Shown here: in pieces, positions 47,289 through 60,142 of the stretch
How positions within the stretch are numbered: position 1 is the stretch's first letter
How the letters are laid out: each line of letters begins with the position of its first letter
NCBI GenBank assembly: GCA_959347315.1
Contig: OY365817.1
Span: 3,010,295 to 3,074,294 of the forward strand
Length of the DNA: 64,000 nt
Direction of reading: 5' to 3'
From: Bimastos eiseni
Taxonomy: Eukaryota > Annelida > Clitellata > Crassiclitellata > Lumbricidae
Notes under the pieces: generated by a model
The model's database searches: none
Told to the model about the DNA's origin: nothing
What the model saw: the letters and a program-made list of their open reading frames with translations, nothing else
Position numbers and translations under genes: made by a program

Positions 47289-50200
47289 CAAACAAACACA
47301 AACACACACAGATACATATAGACAGATACATACATCACCATAACTATCGTCCTAATCGTATTAAATCGTTTCTAAACTTTAGGTAATTAAATTTCGTCGA
47401 ATCTGGTCATCTTCATGAGGGTGTAGGACAAAATTCCCTCTGACAAAAACCCCTCTGACATAAGCCCCTCTGACATTAACCCCTCTGTTTTAGGCAGGGC
47501 ATTAATCCCCCAGAAAAAACCCCCTCTCTTGTCCTAACTAGGTTCTGCAATTAGAAGCCATACCATAATTGACACTACTAACAAAGTCTGCACAACATTA
47601 CAAGTGACACTCAGTACGACTATTGGTCTAACTCAGAGGCGTCCAGATAGGGCGGAGGGTATTTTTTGAGTCTTAGTAATATCTTGACTACCTGACACTT
47701 GGAACCAGGGTGTTTGCCTCCATCAGTTAGAGGGGGATTGACGCCTCTGGTCTAACTTCTATAAGTGATCGTGTCACAGATAACACACGTACATACGCTC
47801 TGCATAGACTCAACTGACGCGTCTGAAAAAGCCGTGTCACAGATAGCCTATGACTTACGCACAGTGGTACATTCAGTGTACATAGACTTATCCTACATTA
47901 ACAACAGAAAGACCAAAGAACTAACTAACTGTTTGCTATATTTAACAATTTGACGACGATATCTGAGTGACCGCATCAGACTTTGAAATGACACATATGA
48001 CACATGCTTTACTTCAGACTTAAAAGTATACACACGTTTCTAAATAATAAAAGTAAAACAGTAACACCAATTTATTCTTAGGAGGGGGGTTGTCATACTT
48101 AGGGGGGTTTCTCAAAGGAGTTTATGTCAGAGGGGGTTTTTGTCAGAGGGGGCTTTGTCAGGAGGGGGGTTTCCGCGACCCCTTCATGAATGGTGATTAC
48201 ATTCAGGGTTCTTGTTGCAGCTGGAATTACACAGCTATTACGAAGTGAATCAATTTAGAGTAGAATATCTTTTGATTTGTGTCACTCTATCATCGAGTAT
48301 GTTCTGCAATTAGTTATCAGAATAATATTGTCTGTGTTTGTTTCAGTACTTAGAAAAGCGATATATGTCTAAGATCCTAAGAATGACTGGAGCTGCGATT
48401 GGCGTCTTGCTTGCGGTAATGGATGATTTGATTTCTTGTAGGACTGATTTAATTAAACCTTGCAGATTTTCATATGAACACTAAATAAGCTCAATGTAAT
48501 GAAAAGGTGGCATTTGTAGGTAGGATGTTTCTTCACACAACATAAGGGAATTTATCTTCTCCACAGGAGCATATTCTCTGGCACCGAGGGTTTCTGAGGC
48601 CTGTATTTGGTCTTGCAAAAGTCATAGTGAAATGGTCGCTAAAGGTTTTGAAAGAAAATCAATTTGCCACGGCTCACAAGGATTATCCCCTTAGTGCATC
48701 TATAGTGATTCCTGTTCCATACGTGTGTAGAAGCAGGTATGTTGATATATGGTTCGCAAACCTTGGGTAGGAGCAAAACACAACGGTGGCATTTGGAAAA
48801 ATCCAATACCATGGTATCGTACACATATGGAATAGTTCATGATCCGATCGGGTAGTAGGCCTACAGATGGTTGTAGGAGGCGTGATAGTTAGGAAAAGCG
48901 GGAGTTTGATACCAGATGTTTGGGAGAGGAATTGGTGAGACAGTGCCACGAGAATTTTAATGGTGGAAAGAATGACAAATGATTTTTACATATCTTCGTT
49001 TATTCGACAGAATGACGCACAACAGTTACTTACATGAAATGAAATTTGGTTGTCTAGGGTCGAGTTTGAATTTTTCTTTATTCACAAGGAATGATGATGC
49101 ACACTGAAATATTTTGATAATTTATTTTCAGATTCTGTATACAGGAGTGGCAATCTATGCACCGTCAGCGGCTTTAGAATCCGGTATTTACGAGTAACAA
49201 CAGTTATTTCTGTACTGTCATTAAATATATGATCACATCACTGCATCATCACGATCGCATCATTTACGTTAGGTACTGCAGTTGTTGGAGGGTGGTCGTT
49301 TAGGGTGCGATGTAAACAGGATGTAATTTGTTTTCGTTGCATTTAGAGATAATTTGCTCATGTAAAACCAATTATTAACAAGTTCAAGTTCTTGGTTCAG
49401 CAGGCTAAATAATTTCTTGCAAGATTCGTGGGAGGCAAGGAGGATACTGGTGTTGTCAGCAAATAACAGGAAATGTAGTAGATTAGAGACATTGGGTAAG
49501 TCGTTAATAAAAGGCAAAAGCAATAGTGGTCCAAGAATTGAGCCCTGTAGAACACCGTAATTGATAAGTTTCAGTTTAGACGAGAATCCATTGCAAAGTA
49601 CACACTTTCATTGGTGTATGTTAAGTAAAGAACCAGTTTAGAGCTTCAACTCGTATCCACATATTCTCCAATTTTATTAATAAGATATCCTAGTTTACAG
49701 AGTCAAATGCCTTTGAAATATCAAAGGCATAAAGATGCCTAAAGAATTCCGGTCAATAGCTGCTGATATATTACCCTCAATGCTCAAAAGAGACATTACT
49801 GTGAAGTGACCTGGCTGGAAACCTTGCTGGTAAGGGCAAAGGACATTAGGTTTATCGATAAAGTCAAAGAGACGAACATGCATGATTGTCTTAAGCAGTT
49901 TGGCAAAATAAGGATAGAAATAGACCTGTAGTTAGTTACATCCTTCTGTCATTGTTTGTTTGTACGTAGGTATAACCTTGGCAATTTTTAGGGGTGCAGG
50001 AACTATAGCAGTATTTAAAGACGAGTTAATAATGGCAGTTAGAGGGTCTGCAATGGTATCGATTATTGGACTAACTAGGGAAGGCTTTACGTCATCAGGT
50101 CATGAGGTGTATGTGTATGTAGATTTCAAGATGCGGCTTAGTGCCAAAAGTTCGGCAGAGGTTGTCTGGTAGACTGCGAAGCAATTAGTGCTTGGCGGGC

Positions 50201-53200
50201 TAAGATTTTTAGTGAAGGAGGCATGGGGTTGGCGGAATTTTATCAACCAATTCCTGGACTATAATGTTCCTTCATCAAATAATAGACCATAGTATAGATG
50301 GCATTTGATTAGGAGATTCTACGGAAGCTGTGGATTTTTTTGTATCAATGAATCGGTTTTAAGGTCAGTTGGAATTGCATCTAGAAGGCAGCCACTGTTC
50401 GCCAGGAGATTAGAAAACAACCGACATACACGTGTTTTCTATAAATTACATTTTGCTATTTAATCAAAATCATCGACAAAGAACGTCGTCGACACCTAGT
50501 AGAATCGCCATTGCAGAATAAAACAAAAAACACAGAGACTAAAAATAGATTGTCATTGTTCGTTCTTTCCACAGTCACTGGCTTGCCACTTGCAGTTTCA
50601 GTACCAGTCATGGCCGTTATATCAGTGACCTACACTGTTCTCGTAAGTACTTCTGCTGAGAAAGAATTTAAGGTAAAATAATTCTGTATTAGGAATGTCA
50701 TGATATACTGATTGATGGTTTGAAAATATGAACAAATCATTGGGCTTCCACGTACCATAGTAGATTGACTTGTTTAGATATTTTGCATAAACGCATTGTG
50801 CGCATTATATGTAATGTTCCGTTCAGAGCCCACACTAACAACTTATTCACTAGTCTGGGGATATTGACAATAGAAAGAATCAACAAACTTCAAGTAGGAG
50901 TGTTTATGTACATGATTCACAGGTCATTGTTACCAAGTGGTCTTAATCGATGGTTTTGTAGAAACATAGACATCCATGACCATCAGACGCGATCCTCCAA
51001 TAAGTATCACCAGATCAGCGTACATACTACAATTAGGCAGCATAGTATAAGAATACATGGTCCGTCCTTTTGGAACACGCTACCTACCCACCTAACCAAT
51101 ATGTCATCTTTGCATCGATTTAAGAATAATTTAAAAACTTATTTAATGAACAGTTAGATAAAGTTACTTGTGGTTGTGACATTACTTGTTATGAAATTAC
51201 GATTATGTTCGATGTTTTATATGGTACGCGGAAATAACCTATAATAATAAAAACTTACTTCTAGGTTAATATAGTGTTGAAATTGGGTGACCTCTGTTAG
51301 CGGAACGGTACGTTCTTTTGGGGTTTCCCTTGTTCACTGCATGACTATGTTAATATAATTTTTTTTCCGTGTTTGTATGTTATATATTTTGATGGTGAGC
51401 AATAAAAAAAGAATTGATTGATTGATTGATAGAATATTGAATACACAGACAAAGCCTGTAACTCAATCAGTCAACGAGTAAATGATTATTAGGGATATCT
51501 TAGAGATAACAGTATGTCTGATTGATTGTTAAAAAATATGAACGAATCATTGAATAGAACATTAAATGACTCTGTGAGAGGAGACAGTGAAAATCATCAT
51601 CCGATCAATCAGTCAGTCAATCAATCAGTGGATTGAGAATAAATGAGCATTTAGGAACATTTGGGAACATAATTATATTAAATTTACAATTTTGCCAGTG
51701 TCTTCCAATCAGCATTAAGCTGCTTTGAATGTTTTGAAAACTCAAGGATGTTTTATTATCGCAGGGTGGAATGCGAGCTGTGATATGGACGGATGTCTTC
51801 CAGTTCCTGATCATGATTGGTGGAATAATTGCCATCCTCGTCAAGGTATCTTGTTATTTCACAACGATAATGATAACGTTGAATGCGGAAACATTGATGA
51901 TACAGATTGTATTTACTCTTTTTGGATAATCAGTGATAAGTTTTGTTATTGGGTTGACTTACTGATAGGAATTAAAAATAGCAAGTAAATGAAGGTAAAT
52001 TCAATGGAGTTATTTTCTATTTGGAAGGGATTGATTGTCGTTGGTGGAATAAGCAACGTCTTCCGATTGGCTGAGCAAGAAGGTCGACTCATCTGGGCTA
52101 AGTAATCACACTATCTATCAATACCAATCAACACTAAGTGTGATTTATAACGTAGTTGGCGCCTTGCCTGGATACCAACAGTCATATTCCAGTTCTGTCA
52201 TAACTCGTCATCATTCGTTCATACTATACACGTACTTGTAATCATACTGAGGATTATCGGTTTGAAATGAAACATTTTTTATCATTGTTCTCTTAGTGGT
52301 GAGACCTCTTTCATCACCAACTCATGACTATTATTGTGGATCATTAATTAATACTTGCTTAACGTTAATGGTAGTCTACATGTTATTTTTTAAGTGTTAG
52401 TCTGGACCCACGGGAACGTCACACTGTCTGGAACATTATAGTTGGATCCGGAATTAGTCTGACCGCTACTTACGGTCTATCACAGATGGCTTTTCAAAGA
52501 TACTGCGCCGTTAGCAAACAATCCAAGGCAAGGATGTAAGTCATGAACGCGTTTCCCTCTCTTTTATCGGTCGTTGTTTTTAACTATCAATCAATCAATC
52601 AATCAATCAACCATTTTGATGACCATCGATTCTTATTAATCCCGTCAGACAAACAATAAAGTATTTAAAAATTCAATTAACAAAAGTAAATGATAGGAAA
52701 GAACAGGGAAACGATTATAGGGGCCTACCAATAAGGGACGGTAGGTCTCGCTGCTAGGATCACCATTTTATATTTTAAGTTTGCAGGACATGATGATACT
52801 ATGTACCTTACACAAATGACGCAGGTGAACGAGGTAGTTATAATGGTTAACTTGTAAATTAACGAATAGTTAGTTAATCCAATAACAATGTAATCAAAAC
52901 AGAAACGCAACAGACAAAAGCAAGCAAGTAGACAAGACGGAAGCAAACTTAAAACGAGTTTAAACTTGAAATAATGCACTCGATTAACGTAGTTTCATAG
53001 AAAGGAATCGTCATTACTTGACAACTGGCAAAGCCTGACGGGAATAATAATTATTATTATTGCTATTGCTCTTGCTCTTGCTATTGCTATTGCTATCGTT
53101 ATTATTATTATTATTGTTATTATTATTATTATGGTTATTATGGTTATTATGGTGTTTATGTTTATTATGGTTATCATAGTTATTATTATTATGGTTATTA

Positions 53201-56200
53201 TTTTGGTTATTATGGTTATTATTATGGTTATTATGGATATTATTATGGTTATTATTATGGTTATTATGGTTATTATGGTTTTTATGTTTATTATGGTTAT
53301 CATGGTTATTATTATTATGGTTATTATTATGGTTATTATGGTTATTATTATGGTTATTATGGTTATTATTATGGTTATTATTATGGTTATTATGGTTATT
53401 ATTAATATTATTATTATGGTTATTATTATTATTATTATGGTTATTATTATTATTATTATGGTTATTATTATTATTATTATTATTATTGTTATTATGGTTA
53501 TTGTAGCTCGCATTAGTGATATAAATAGTGTTTATTGTCTTCCTCTTCTTCATAATCGACACCATGGTAAGGTCAGGTAAGGTCAGATCACTACTGATCT
53601 GACTAAGGTGAGATCACCACTGATCTGACCTTACCTAACCTGACATTATAACACTGCGCTTTTTTTCTCCGCAACTTAATTCATTCGTGAGATCAATTTC
53701 ACTGCCTTTATCATTATCATGGACAACTGATCTGTATTTTGTAGGATGGTTCTCATAAACATTCCTCCGATGATCATGCAGTTTTCCATTACTGGAATCA
53801 TTGGACTAACCATCTTGGCCTACTATTCAATCATCCAGTGCGATCCTTTGGCCATCAAAGACATTCCAAGTCCTAATATGGTCAGACAATTACTCTGTGT
53901 AGTTGAAATCACCATAATTTTGTAGGTTGCTGTCTGTATAACGTGACATCGTTCTTTAGGTCAACAATGCTTTCTCGCAATATCACGAATATGAAGGATG
54001 ATTATAGTCTTCACTAAATCATATCCAAGTTTAACAAATTAATAATGGCAATCCGCTCTAAATGCATAGTTGATTCAATAATTGACGCGGAGTCTTATTA
54101 TATTACTTAAGAAATTGACAATTATTATGTTTGTCTCATCTGTTGCTTGTACAGTTGCTTCCATATTTCGTTGTGACTTTGTTTTCCGATTCGCCTGGAT
54201 TCTCTGGACTTTTCCTCGCCACGCTCTACGGAGCTTCTTTGAGGTAATGACCGCTAATTAGGTAATCTAATTAGTTATGATATAATCAGAATAAATAAGA
54301 AACTGTTAAATTTCAGAGAACTGTCATTGTATTTGAGAGCAAGCGTTACCGCTTTCGAATCATTTTATTTACAAATATAAGCCTAATCATGGGACGGATT
54401 GAACGAAATTCACCGAATAATCGCCAACATATGCATGTATGGTACAAAGTATCGATATTAAGTAAACTTGATATCGATACTTTCTGTAAGTTGGTACTTA
54501 CTACGGCGACGCTAAGTTTCAACAATAACTCGTGGTGAATGAGGTGATAATGATACCGTACCAAACGCTTTACCTTCATCTTCATCCTTTTTCTTGTTTT
54601 CTCTTTCCTATCTCACCTCTCTGTTCCATTCAAATACATTGTGGCTTATTATGTGTGTGCGTATGTCGATTGTAAAGTACCGTATCTTCAATGTTGAGTG
54701 GTGCCGCCGCAAACTGTTGGGAGGACTTGTTAAAATGGAAACTAAACCACCTGCCAGAGACTAAGAAGGTTCTCACCAACAGACTCCTAGGTGACTATTC
54801 GCTATATACTCAGTGTTATACTTAGTATTCTGGTAATTTCAACAGTATTTATTTGATATTCTGTGCGTTAGTTAAAAGATATTATAACATGGGAACTAAT
54901 TGCATGTTTCACAATAGGATAACATTTTACTTCTAGCGATTACTTTCTAGTTTTGCATGAATTTTTCTTAAACAACATGGCAAGTTCAATATAGTAACTG
55001 GGCCAATGGTATTAATCTCCTTGGGAATTGATGTTTTCTATTAAACTGTGCATTAGTTGGATTTACTGTTTATATTTATCTTGTGTTAAAGTTACGTTAT
55101 TCGGAGCCATTGCCACTGGAGTTGCCTTCCTCGCAGCTTCTGTTGACCGTCCAATTATACAGGTAAAGATGCTATTCTGTTACAAATTTTATATCAGATA
55201 ACTCCTGTTGTCTTTCAGAATTTTTCACTTCAGTTCATTGGGAGCAGTTATCAATTTATCAGAAAGAAGCTTGGAGCATGTCAGGCATTTAGTAAATGAT
55301 CATTTGTTTCACCAATGATGATCTGAACAAAGAGCATCTGTAAAAAAATAATTGATGTTTGTGCTTTGATTATCCTTGTCAAGTTCGTGCATAACTAAGG
55401 TGTCACGTAAGGTTATAGCATTGAATCGACTGTAAAGATTTACTACTGTTACTACTACTCCCCCTACTACTACTACTACTACTTCCTCACCTCCACCTAC
55501 TACTACTTCTACTACTACTACTACTACTACTACTGCGGCTGCTGCGTCCACTGCTGGTGCTGCCACTACTTCTAACAATGATGACATAATAAGAATAATG
55601 AGAATAATGATAATTATAACAGCAAGGAAAATAACTGTACAGCAAAGACAATGATCGTAGTCTAGAATTCAAATATCTAAGCGCTACCTAAACGTAAAGC
55701 TACCCCAGCTTCTTCACCATCGCTGCCTCCAATCAAGATGTGTTGTCCAAGGATGGATATCCAGTGAAGACCTGACTGTCGTGTAAGAGTTCATTTGCAA
55801 GTAACACCAGGGTGACGAGGTTTCGTAGAGGTCGAGAGAAGATTGGACTAAGGATTAAAGCAGGCAATTCTCAAAGAGGTTAGACTTCAATTTAGAGTGG
55901 AAAGCCTATTGGAGGACCCAGACTAGTAATAAAGCGCCTCTAGTTAGTTTGCATTGTGAGACGCTCTTTAGCAATTCATTGGCCTAAATAGAATAGGAAT
56001 AGAATAAAGATAGTGGCGCAGGCAATGAACATTAAAATGATACTCATAATGATTGAGCAAAGCTGCTAATTAATACATTATTGACATTTTTCATGGCAGA
56101 GGTAATGGTTTTACTGATACTAGTATTAATAGTTATGGTGTCATTAGAAACTTATACTTTACACATGTAAACCAATGGCATTAGAATTACAATTAGTACT

Positions 56201-57742
56201 GGTTTTCATTATTCTATATCGATAGGTGATAATAGCGTTCAATAGTTCATTTGTTGGTCCAATGGCTGCGATATTTATCCTCGGAGCAATCTCAAGACAT
56301 GCCAACTGGAAGGTAAATATATTATGCAATAATTATTGTTTATAACTTCTGTCTCGCGGAGAGAACTCCAACAATAATTTTTCTCCATTTACGAATAGAA
56401 TCACCACCTACGACAAGGATTACACTGTTAATGATAGCAATGTACTTGTAATCATACTGCTGTCTGTCAGTTTGAAATTGAAAGAAACTTATTATTACTA
56501 TTTTTGTTGTTTTTGTTGTTGTTGTTTTTGTTGTTGTTGTTTTTGTTGTTGTTGTTGTTTGTTGTCGTTGATCGATTATGATAGCGATTCAAATCTCATG
56601 AACAGATGTTGTTCATTCTAATGTCGAATATTATGTTGCTGTTGATTCGTGTAAACTTTGATGTCAAATATGTTTTACGGCGTTCTGAGAAGCAGAGAGA
56701 TGTGTCTGAGGATGAGGTATTCAAAAGAGACGGTATGATTATGCGCTGGTCTCAATTAGTTCGAATTGACAATAGGGGAAATTCTCAGTCTGTGAAAACC
56801 TTAAATATTCACCGAAGAATATTCAAATCCGAACATTAGGTAGCAAGCAGTGTGGCGCCCTATCAGGTTGAAACTGAGTACACAGAAAATATGGTCATGG
56901 TTTTGTGCTATTGCTATTTTTCACGGTAGTGGTGGAGCTGGTAACTAGCTTTAGGTGGAGTTGATTATGAGTCACCTGATGTGGCGTATTTTGTCACACT
57001 TCATTCTGCGTGTGTTGACTTTGACTGTAGTCATATTTTTAATGATCGTAATCGCAATCGTCATCTCAAAACTTCTAAAGCGCAACTTGAAGGCCAAGCG
57101 CAGGTCACAAAACTTATTCACGAGCGCTGCGTCTATTCGGAGGGGTTGTTCAAAGGATAATGCGAGAGAGGTCAAAGACTAGTTTCCAGTCTTTGTTCCA
57201 GGGTTGTCTATAGATAGTGAAACAAATGCCTTGTGAGTCTTTGAATTTAATTAGAGTTTGAAGTTGAAAAGACCTTTGTTATGAATACTTCAATCATTAT
57301 TTAATTAACAGAATGCTCATATTAAAACCTAAAACCGTTTATCATTTATTTGTATGTGAGAGTTAATTAGCGACGGTGGCATTGTCTTCTTCCAGGGCAC
57401 GCTACTAGGAGGTTTCGTGGGTGTTTCGTTCACCCTGTGGTTGACAATGGGGTCTCTGACGATGCCCAGAATGCACTCTACTCTGCCTCCTGTATCTATG
57501 GAGAAATGCTCTTCTGGACACAGTAACTCGACCCTATTAGACTCTCCTCTGAACTACACCATCTACAAACCAGTATTCGATGGGATGCACGCCAGAGACA
57601 ATTGGAACCATACAACAAAGGTGCCAAGCCATGAGGTGAGCATTGCCCACGTTAAATACATCGCATAGAATTGCATGACATTCTACTACATCTTAGTCTG
57701 TTAGGAACAGCGTTCACTGTCAAACTCCTGCATTAGAACATA

Positions 57743-57775
<33 letters not shown>

Positions 57776-59308
57776 TCAATTAATGTAATTTTTTATATTA
57801 ATCATATATATATACATTTATGTTATTCACATCTGCGCCTAATTGATAATAGCTTCAACCACATAGAACAACAGTTGACGTTCTCTGTCTAGGATGCGGT
57901 CTGCTGTCAAATGCTTAGTACGGGTGTTAATCTAATTTGCTGTGGAGCATCTTTTCAAACTCCATCAGCTACAAATGTTTCGCCTCGTTCGATGAGTTTA
58001 ATTGGTCATTCTGTTCTATCTTTAGAATGAGCTGCGAGGCCTGGAGAAGGTCTACGCCATGTCTTATCTGTGGTTTCCACCAATCGCAGTTGCCCTTACA
58101 GCAATCGTCAGTATCATAGCATCCTTAATTATGAGTAAGTACACTCTTATATGATCAGAGGCCTTATTCTTGTCATCCAGTTCGTTTGACTTTAACTAAA
58201 GTTAGTCAATCAGATTTTAAATTGTTTCAATGAGTCAAGGGTGATTGATTCCGGCACAGCCTATTTACTCCAATGAAATCCATCTTTAATCTAATCTAGC
58301 AGTGCTTTTTCTGGAGGAACGCGCCGGAACGACGTTCCGGCACCTTCTTTTCAAATTAATATGAGAATTGTGCAAAAACTCCGGAATTTTAAATAAAACT
58401 TTACAATTTCAATTTTTTTAATTCTAAAACGTATGAGGAAAATTATGATCGTTGTGTCCTATCAAATTGAGTTTATTTGGTAGCTAATTTAGCGTAATTT
58501 CTTTCGACAATATGGCCTACGGATGCGTTCTGGCACCTATTTTCATGCGTTCCGGCACCTTTACCTCTAGAAAAAAAGCACTGTAATCTAGTGTAAGAAT
58601 TTTACAAATGGCGAAATTTCCATGGCTTTGGCAACTCCTATCGATTAACATTCGACTTGTTTCCATGATAAACATCATTATCATTCATCAGTTTCTCTCG
58701 AGTTTCACCCAAAAATGTCCAAGTCCAAGCTTCACAGGTTTTTTCTAAAGTGATCCCAACGAAGATTTTCCATAGTCACAGTTTGACTTGTTTTTATTTT
58801 CAGGCACGAATTAGATTCTTAATGACAGCTGTTAGCGTTGTAGTTTTTGACAACTATTGTGTTTTGAAAGGAAAAACCGTATATTATATTGATTGCAGCT
58901 GTCATCTGATCTGATATGTCCTCTGCCTTTTACGGTTATTCAATTCAATGTTCACTGCATAAATGAGAAGATCGACCGGTCACAATCGCAACTTAGTTTA
59001 GAATAACACTCTTGCTGTTAGTCTGTTACTCATAAGTTACACACACACATAAGAATCGCAGTGAACGAGATGGCAGATTATTTTATCTTTCGAGATCGTG
59101 AATGATGTTCTTATGGAATCCGATCGATTTAACACAGCTTTCTATCTACTTAACATTTATTCATGGAACAGGAGACAGAGACTTAGAGGCGAAGGTGGAC
59201 GAACGGCTTCTTCTGCGTCTCCACGTCTGCAGATGGTCGGACAAGAACGAAAACCAAGAAGACTCTGATGACGCGAATAAAGCATCACCACAGGAAATTA
59301 AAGTCTGA
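46042..59308 (+). CDS. SLC5 sodium:solute symporter, SMCT-like, paralogue B (15 coding exons)
   Basis: Coding exons: 46042-46380, 48347-48415, 49132-49183, 50575-50642, 51765-51845, 52028-52101, 52401-52535, 53745-53880, 54155-54243, 54678-54790, 55092-55162, 56226-56312, 57396-57635, 58026-58134, 59172-59308. Every exon has exactly the length of its counterpart in paralogue A, all phases match, and the product is also 599 residues. The start MESHLKWPDYL aligns with A's start; an in-frame ATG at 46027 would add five residues (MKIDA). Family motifs are kept: LTGGRQ, FVSFQSAIMLIGHTAEIYIYG, GGMRAVIWTDVFQF, DPRERHTVW, SFVGPMAAIFILGA and the three sequons of exon 13. Divergence from A is uneven, about 16 of 113 residues in exon 1 but about 4 of 80 in exon 13. 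All introns are GT-AG. The C-terminus is EIKV. Predicted role as for A. Confidence 0.93.
46510..46990 (-). mobile_element. LINE ORF2 fragment in intron 1 of symporter B
   Basis: The minus strand reads LYAAPAWWWYVGQQQCARIK, then SQRYLSEDEPAFEHL and LFKAVLNNPGHVLHRFF. This is the C-terminal pattern (LLYASPAWWG) of CR1-like ORF2. The tail is AATAAACAATAAGTATACTTACTTACC. Confidence 0.65.
47249..47285. repeat. (CA)n microsatellite
   Basis: About 16 CA repeats with ACACAAAC-type continuation, in intron 1 of symporter B. Confidence 0.9.
47411..48189. mobile_element. Inverted-repeat element with CCCCTCTGACA subterminal arrays
   Basis: The left end carries repeated CCCCTCTGACATAAGCCCC and the right end its complement, GTCAGAGGGGGTTTTTGTC. 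The outer ends share TTCATGA-GGG. Candidate flanks CTGGTCAT (47403-47410) and ATGGTGAT (48190-48197) match in six of eight positions. The element at 47634-47749 is nested inside. No ORF of known family. Confidence 0.6.
47634..47749 (+). mobile_element. Short hAT-type element (MITE), 116 bp
   Basis: The ends are CAGAGGCGTCCAGATAGGG and GGGATTGACGCCTCTG. They are flanked by a perfect 8-bp duplication GTCTAACT (47626-47633 and 47750-47757). It is nested in the element at 47411-48189 and related to the one at 15988-16130. Confidence 0.85.
49262..50210 (-). mobile_element. LINE reverse-transcriptase fragment in intron 3 of symporter B
   Basis: Minus-strand frames read LFDFIDKPNVLCPYQQGFQP, then YGVLQGSILGPLLLLPFIND, then LLFADNTSILLASHESCKKL and MSKLSLNATKTNYILF. 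These are reverse transcriptase blocks. The catalytic Y/F-A-D-D box is altered to FADN, and stops occur throughout. Confidence 0.75.
50745..51432 (+). mobile_element. LINE 3' end with (TTGA)n tail in intron 4 of symporter B
   Basis: The open frame 50765-51157 reads LDILHKRIVRIICNVPFRAH, TIERINKLQVGVFMYMIHRS, HDHQTRSSNKY and GPSFWNTLPTHL. This is the full C-terminal domain of a CR1/jockey-like ORF2. A 3' UTR with GACCTCTGTTAGCGG follows, then a GATTGATTGATTGATTGATA tail. Confidence 0.8.
52575..52990 (-). mobile_element. Probable LINE 3'-UTR in intron 7 of symporter B
   Basis: On the minus strand the segment ends in AATAAGAATCGATGG and a (TTGA)n tail (52586-52610 as ATCA on plus). It is absent from intron 7 of paralogue A. 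No coding part was recognised. Confidence 0.4.
53048..53510. repeat. (ATT)n with ATTATGGTT higher-order repeat
   Basis: About 460 bases of ATT/GTT triplets in which ATGGTTATT recurs every 9-15 bases, in intron 7 of symporter B. Long ORFs (MVIMVIMV and poly-Asn on the other strand) are artefacts. Confidence 0.9.
53565..53646. repeat. GGTCAGATCA inverted repeat
   Basis: GGTAAGGTCAGGTAAGGTCA, then GATCACTACTGATCTGAC, then GATCACCACTGATCTGACC, TTACCTAACCTGAC. The whole block can fold as an extended hairpin, immediately before exon 8 of symporter B. Confidence 0.7.
55440..55565. repeat. (CTA)n-rich microsatellite
   Basis: Degenerate CTA/CTC triplets in intron 11 of symporter B. The equivalent intron of A lacks it. 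Confidence 0.85.
56500..56565. repeat. (TTG)n microsatellite
   Basis: TTG and TTTTTG repeats in intron 12 of symporter B, near the position of the (TTG)n in A (30770-30815). Confidence 0.85.
56870..57190 (+). repeat. Dispersed AACTTCTAAAGCGC-type repeat in intron 12 of symporter B
   Basis: It matches 31260-31640 in paralogue A, including GTGTTGACTTTGAC and CACGAGCGCTG, and shares its core with copies at 1375-1660 and 62415-62470. Confidence 0.5.
58300..58583. mobile_element. hAT-type MITE, 284 bp, in intron 14 of symporter B
   Basis: The terminal inverted repeats are CAGTGCTTTTTCTGGAGG and, on the complement of the right end, CAGTGCTTTTTTTCTAGAGG. They are flanked by a perfect 8-bp duplication TAATCTAG (58292-58299 and 58584-58591). 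CGTTCCGGCACCT occurs near both ends. It is absent from intron 14 of paralogue A. Confidence 0.88.
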
Positions 59309-60142
59309 GTCACATTAATCATCATAAAAATAAAATCTTTTCGTTTGTAATTCATTCAGACTTCTATGAATTCAGCACGATTACAAGTCATCGTATGAAC
59401 GGATTATCACAAGATATTTCAGGAGTCGAATATTTATCGACGGTGGGTCTCTCCAGCTGGAATTATCTACCTCAGTTACCAATGACAAACTTCTTATCCT
59501 CTGATTAGTTCCGTGCCATCTGAAAGCTGCCCTCTTCATCAACGAAGACACTGGCCCGAATCGACAGCACCTCTGACTCAAAGTGGCGTTATATAAATAT
59601 TTGATAACGATTACCATTAACTGTATGGTGGCCATGCATGGCGTTTATCTGCCCTACTTATCAACTTGGCGAAGGGAAGGATGAGTCGACCTTTTGAAGT
59701 GTAGCAGGAATCAATCCGCGTCCTTGCTACGGTAATCATCTGCTGAAAGAACCAAAGTTTTGCCATTACCATAGACCCTCTTCTCTAATCTATTAATTTT
59801 CTACTACTCACCATAATTACCTTTTGGAAGATCCCGCGTCAGTACTGATCGTCTGTTCTACAAGTGTTTCCATTACCCTAAACCCCATCGCATCGATTGA
59901 TTTTATTCTGCTCAACCATAATTATAATCAGCATCATTGTCGTTAATCAGTTTCGTTGGCTCATTGCCGCATATCAATAATGCCGTGTATCAATAATATT
60001 GATACTCGGCATTATATTCATTTAGTCATTTACATCTACATTTATACATGTATATGTCAAATTTCACGCTTCGCAAGTTTTTAGTAATTGATTCTCTCGA
60101 TTGAGATTCTTTCAGAGTCTCAGTTTGGCTTCTTATTCTCAG

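Noticed and set aside
53014..53580. ORFs of 149-183 codons rich in Asn, Ile or Met-Val
   Set aside because: All derive from the ATT/ATGGTT repeat inside intron 7 of symporter B.
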